From positions 1 through 5,699 of the forward strand of contig SFEA01000068.1 of the NCBI GenBank assembly GCA_004557385.1: a stretch of DNA of 5,699 bases, read 5' to 3'. The notes below the pieces were generated by a model that worked only from the letters and a program-made list of their open reading frames with translations, had not been told where the DNA came from and did no database searches. The translations under genes were made by a program, and so were the position numbers. The stretch is from Bacteroidales bacterium (GTDB lineage Bacteria > Bacteroidota > Bacteroidia > Bacteroidales > Muribaculaceae). Of this stretch, positions 4,379-5,699 are shown in pieces. Numbering within the stretch: position 1 is the first letter of the stretch; each line of letters opens with the position of its first letter.

Positions 4379-5699
4379 TTACCGAAGGAATCTTCTCCAA
4401 GCCTTTTTGAATACGAGCTATGGTTTCGTCCTTGCCGAGCAGTTCGGTGATATCGAACATGTGCGGGCCCTTGCACTCGCCCACCACCACAAGGCGGAAC
4501 GCATTCATCACGTTGCCCATGTGATAGCCATTGTCGGTAATCCAACCAAGCACAATGTCCTCCGATGGCTTCGACGAGAAATCGTCAATGCCGCGAAGCA
4601 CCTCAATCAGCTCGCCCATGATGCGCGGAGTGTCTTCCTTCCAACGCTTCTTCACGTCTTTTTCGGCATACGCATCAGGAGCCACAAAGAAGAAGCGTGC
4701 CTGTTCCCAAAGGTCTTTCACAAATGTGATGCGACCCTTCACCATGGCCACCACGCGGGCAAGGAACTCGTCGCTATATTGCGAGGCATCGATGCCATGC
4801 TGTGCAAGCACCGGCTTGAACATTTCAGCCAATTCGGCATCGGGCTTGTTGATGAGATATTCGTGATTGAACCACTTAGCTTTATCGAAATCGAAGCGTG
4901 CGCCGCTCTTCGAGCAATGAGCAAACGAGAAATCCTTGATAAGTTCGTCCATCGACATGATTTCGCGGTCGTCGCCCGGATTCCAGCCAAGCAGAGCCAC
5001 AAAGTTCACCAAAGCCTCAGGCAAGAAACCTGTTTCGCGGAAACCGTCCCACACTTCCTCGCCGTTTTCGCTATTATCGTGCCACTCCAGCGGGAACACC
5101 GGGAAACCCAACTTCTTGCCGTCGCGCTTGCTCAGCTTACCCTTACCGGTGGGCTTGAGCAGCAATGGCAAGTGCACAAACTGCGGCATTGTGTCCACCC
5201 AGCCGAAAGCCTCGTAAAGCAGAACGTGAAGCGGAGCACTCGGCAACCATTCCTCGCCGCGAATCACATGGCTCACCTCCATCAAGTGGTCGTCAACGAT
5301 GTTGGCAAGGTGATAAGTAGGCAACCACCACGTCGCGGTTCGGCTCAATCTTGAAGCGAACAACGTATGGCGTGCCGGCATCCACGAGCGCCTTCACCTC
5401 ATCGGCAGGCATGCTCAGCGAGTTGCGCATTTGCATACGCGTTGAAGCATCGTATTGGAAATTTGCCACCTCGGCACGCTTGGCATTAAGCTCCTCGGGA
5501 GTGTCGAAAGCAATGTAGGCATTGCCCGAAGCCAGCAGACGGTCGACGTGCTCGCGATAAATCTCGCGGCGTTCGCTCTGCTTGTAAGGCCCGTAATTGC
5601 CGCCCTCATGCACGCCCTCGTCGATGCCGATGCCCAACCAGGCAAGCGCCTCGTTGATATACTCCTCGGCACGCGGCACAAAACGTGTCGAGTCGGTGT
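4371..5699 (-). pseudogene. gltX: Glutamyl-tRNA synthetase (GluRS), interrupted by an internal deletion and frameshift; 5' end outside window
   Basis: GluRS is the cytoplasmic class I synthetase that attaches glutamate to tRNA-Glu. Reading enters from beyond 5699 as TDSTRFVPRAEEYINEALAW and runs 125 codons to DVVV (ending 5323) in one frame. The protein resumes in another frame at LPTYHLANIVDDH (from 5324) and runs 317 codons to TAA at 4373-4371. Later motifs are intact: HVIRGEEWLPSAPLH, the KLSKR form of the KMSKS ATP-binding loop (5138-5124), LLGWNPGDDREIMS, and a helical anticodon-binding C-terminal part. From known Bacteroidales GluRS I expect about 25-27 residues between the two parts, including the DLIRGEV and LDDKVLYKSAD blocks of the active-site fold. 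These are missing, and the deletion is not a multiple of three. Read straight through, the first frame ends at TGA 5295-5293. The HIGH motif and about 46 N-terminal residues lie off the window. It may be a true pseudogene or a data error; the flanks show no other damage. Confidence 0.9.
5320..5326 (-). other. Deletion/frameshift junction in gltX
   Basis: On the minus strand the last correct codons of the upstream part, GTG GTG GTT (5331-5323), run directly into TTG CCT ACT (5324-5316) of the downstream part. The two codon sets share the TT at 5324-5323. If 26 codons are missing, the deletion is about 80 bp. The short shared bases fit either a microhomology deletion or an assembler collapse. 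Confidence 0.75.

Noticed and set aside
5293..5326. Programmed ribosomal frameshift in gltX
   Set aside because: No slippery heptamer is seen, and a frameshift alone would not restore the roughly 26 missing active-site residues.
4359..5354. Plus-strand 331-codon open frame opposite gltX
   Set aside because: It is long but antisense to clearly conserved GluRS sequence and shows no recognisable domain.
5325..5381. ATG at 5381 as the start of a shorter synthetase
   Set aside because: The residues from 5381 to the junction are an out-of-frame reading of gltX codons (MPARHTLFASRL and onward) and match nothing in GluRS. Homology begins only at LPTYH.

Overview
The window is a piece of a Bacteroidota (most likely Bacteroidales) chromosome. 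Three things point there. Two promoter-like sequences fit the Bacteroidota consensus (TTTG, about 20 bp, TAnnTTTG). Start codons lack clear Shine-Dalgarno sites. The gene content is typical of the group: a tandem rhomboid pair followed by a membrane-anchored endonuclease/exonuclease/phosphatase (EEP) protein, a small HU protein, and a Bacteroidota-type GluRS. I cannot place it below order level from sequence alone.

Layout. Positions 1-2681 are a leftward (minus-strand) cluster. It starts with rhomboid protease A (2681 to 1941), continues with rhomboid protease B (1954 to 1049, overlapping A by 14 bp), and after a 128-bp gap ends with an EEP-fold protein with three N-terminal membrane segments (from 920, running off the left edge before its GDFN motif is complete). 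Positions 2688-3006 are a gene-free, AT-rich divergent control region. It holds a strong promoter match for the rightward HU gene, a weaker one for the rhomboid cluster, and two perfect short inverted repeats. The HU gene lies at 3007-3279. Converging on it from the right is a minus-strand pair: gltX (from beyond 5699 to 4371) and a secreted or outer-membrane protein of unknown function (4378 to 3305), overlapping gltX by 8 bp.

How they work together. The two rhomboids are predicted inner-membrane serine proteases with complete Ser/His catalytic sets, and the EEP protein is a membrane-tethered hydrolase whose domain is predicted to face the periplasm. Their grouping suggests an envelope-related function, but no substrate can be read from the sequence. 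HU is a nucleoid protein. GluRS charges tRNA-Glu.

The most notable observation is that gltX is broken. About 25-27 codons of the catalytic domain are missing and the frame shifts at about 5323, while everything on both sides looks intact. Because gltX is normally essential, this is either an assembly or sequencing error or evidence of a second GluRS gene elsewhere. I found no CRISPR array, mobile element, RNA gene, or convincing new system. The remaining findings are modest.
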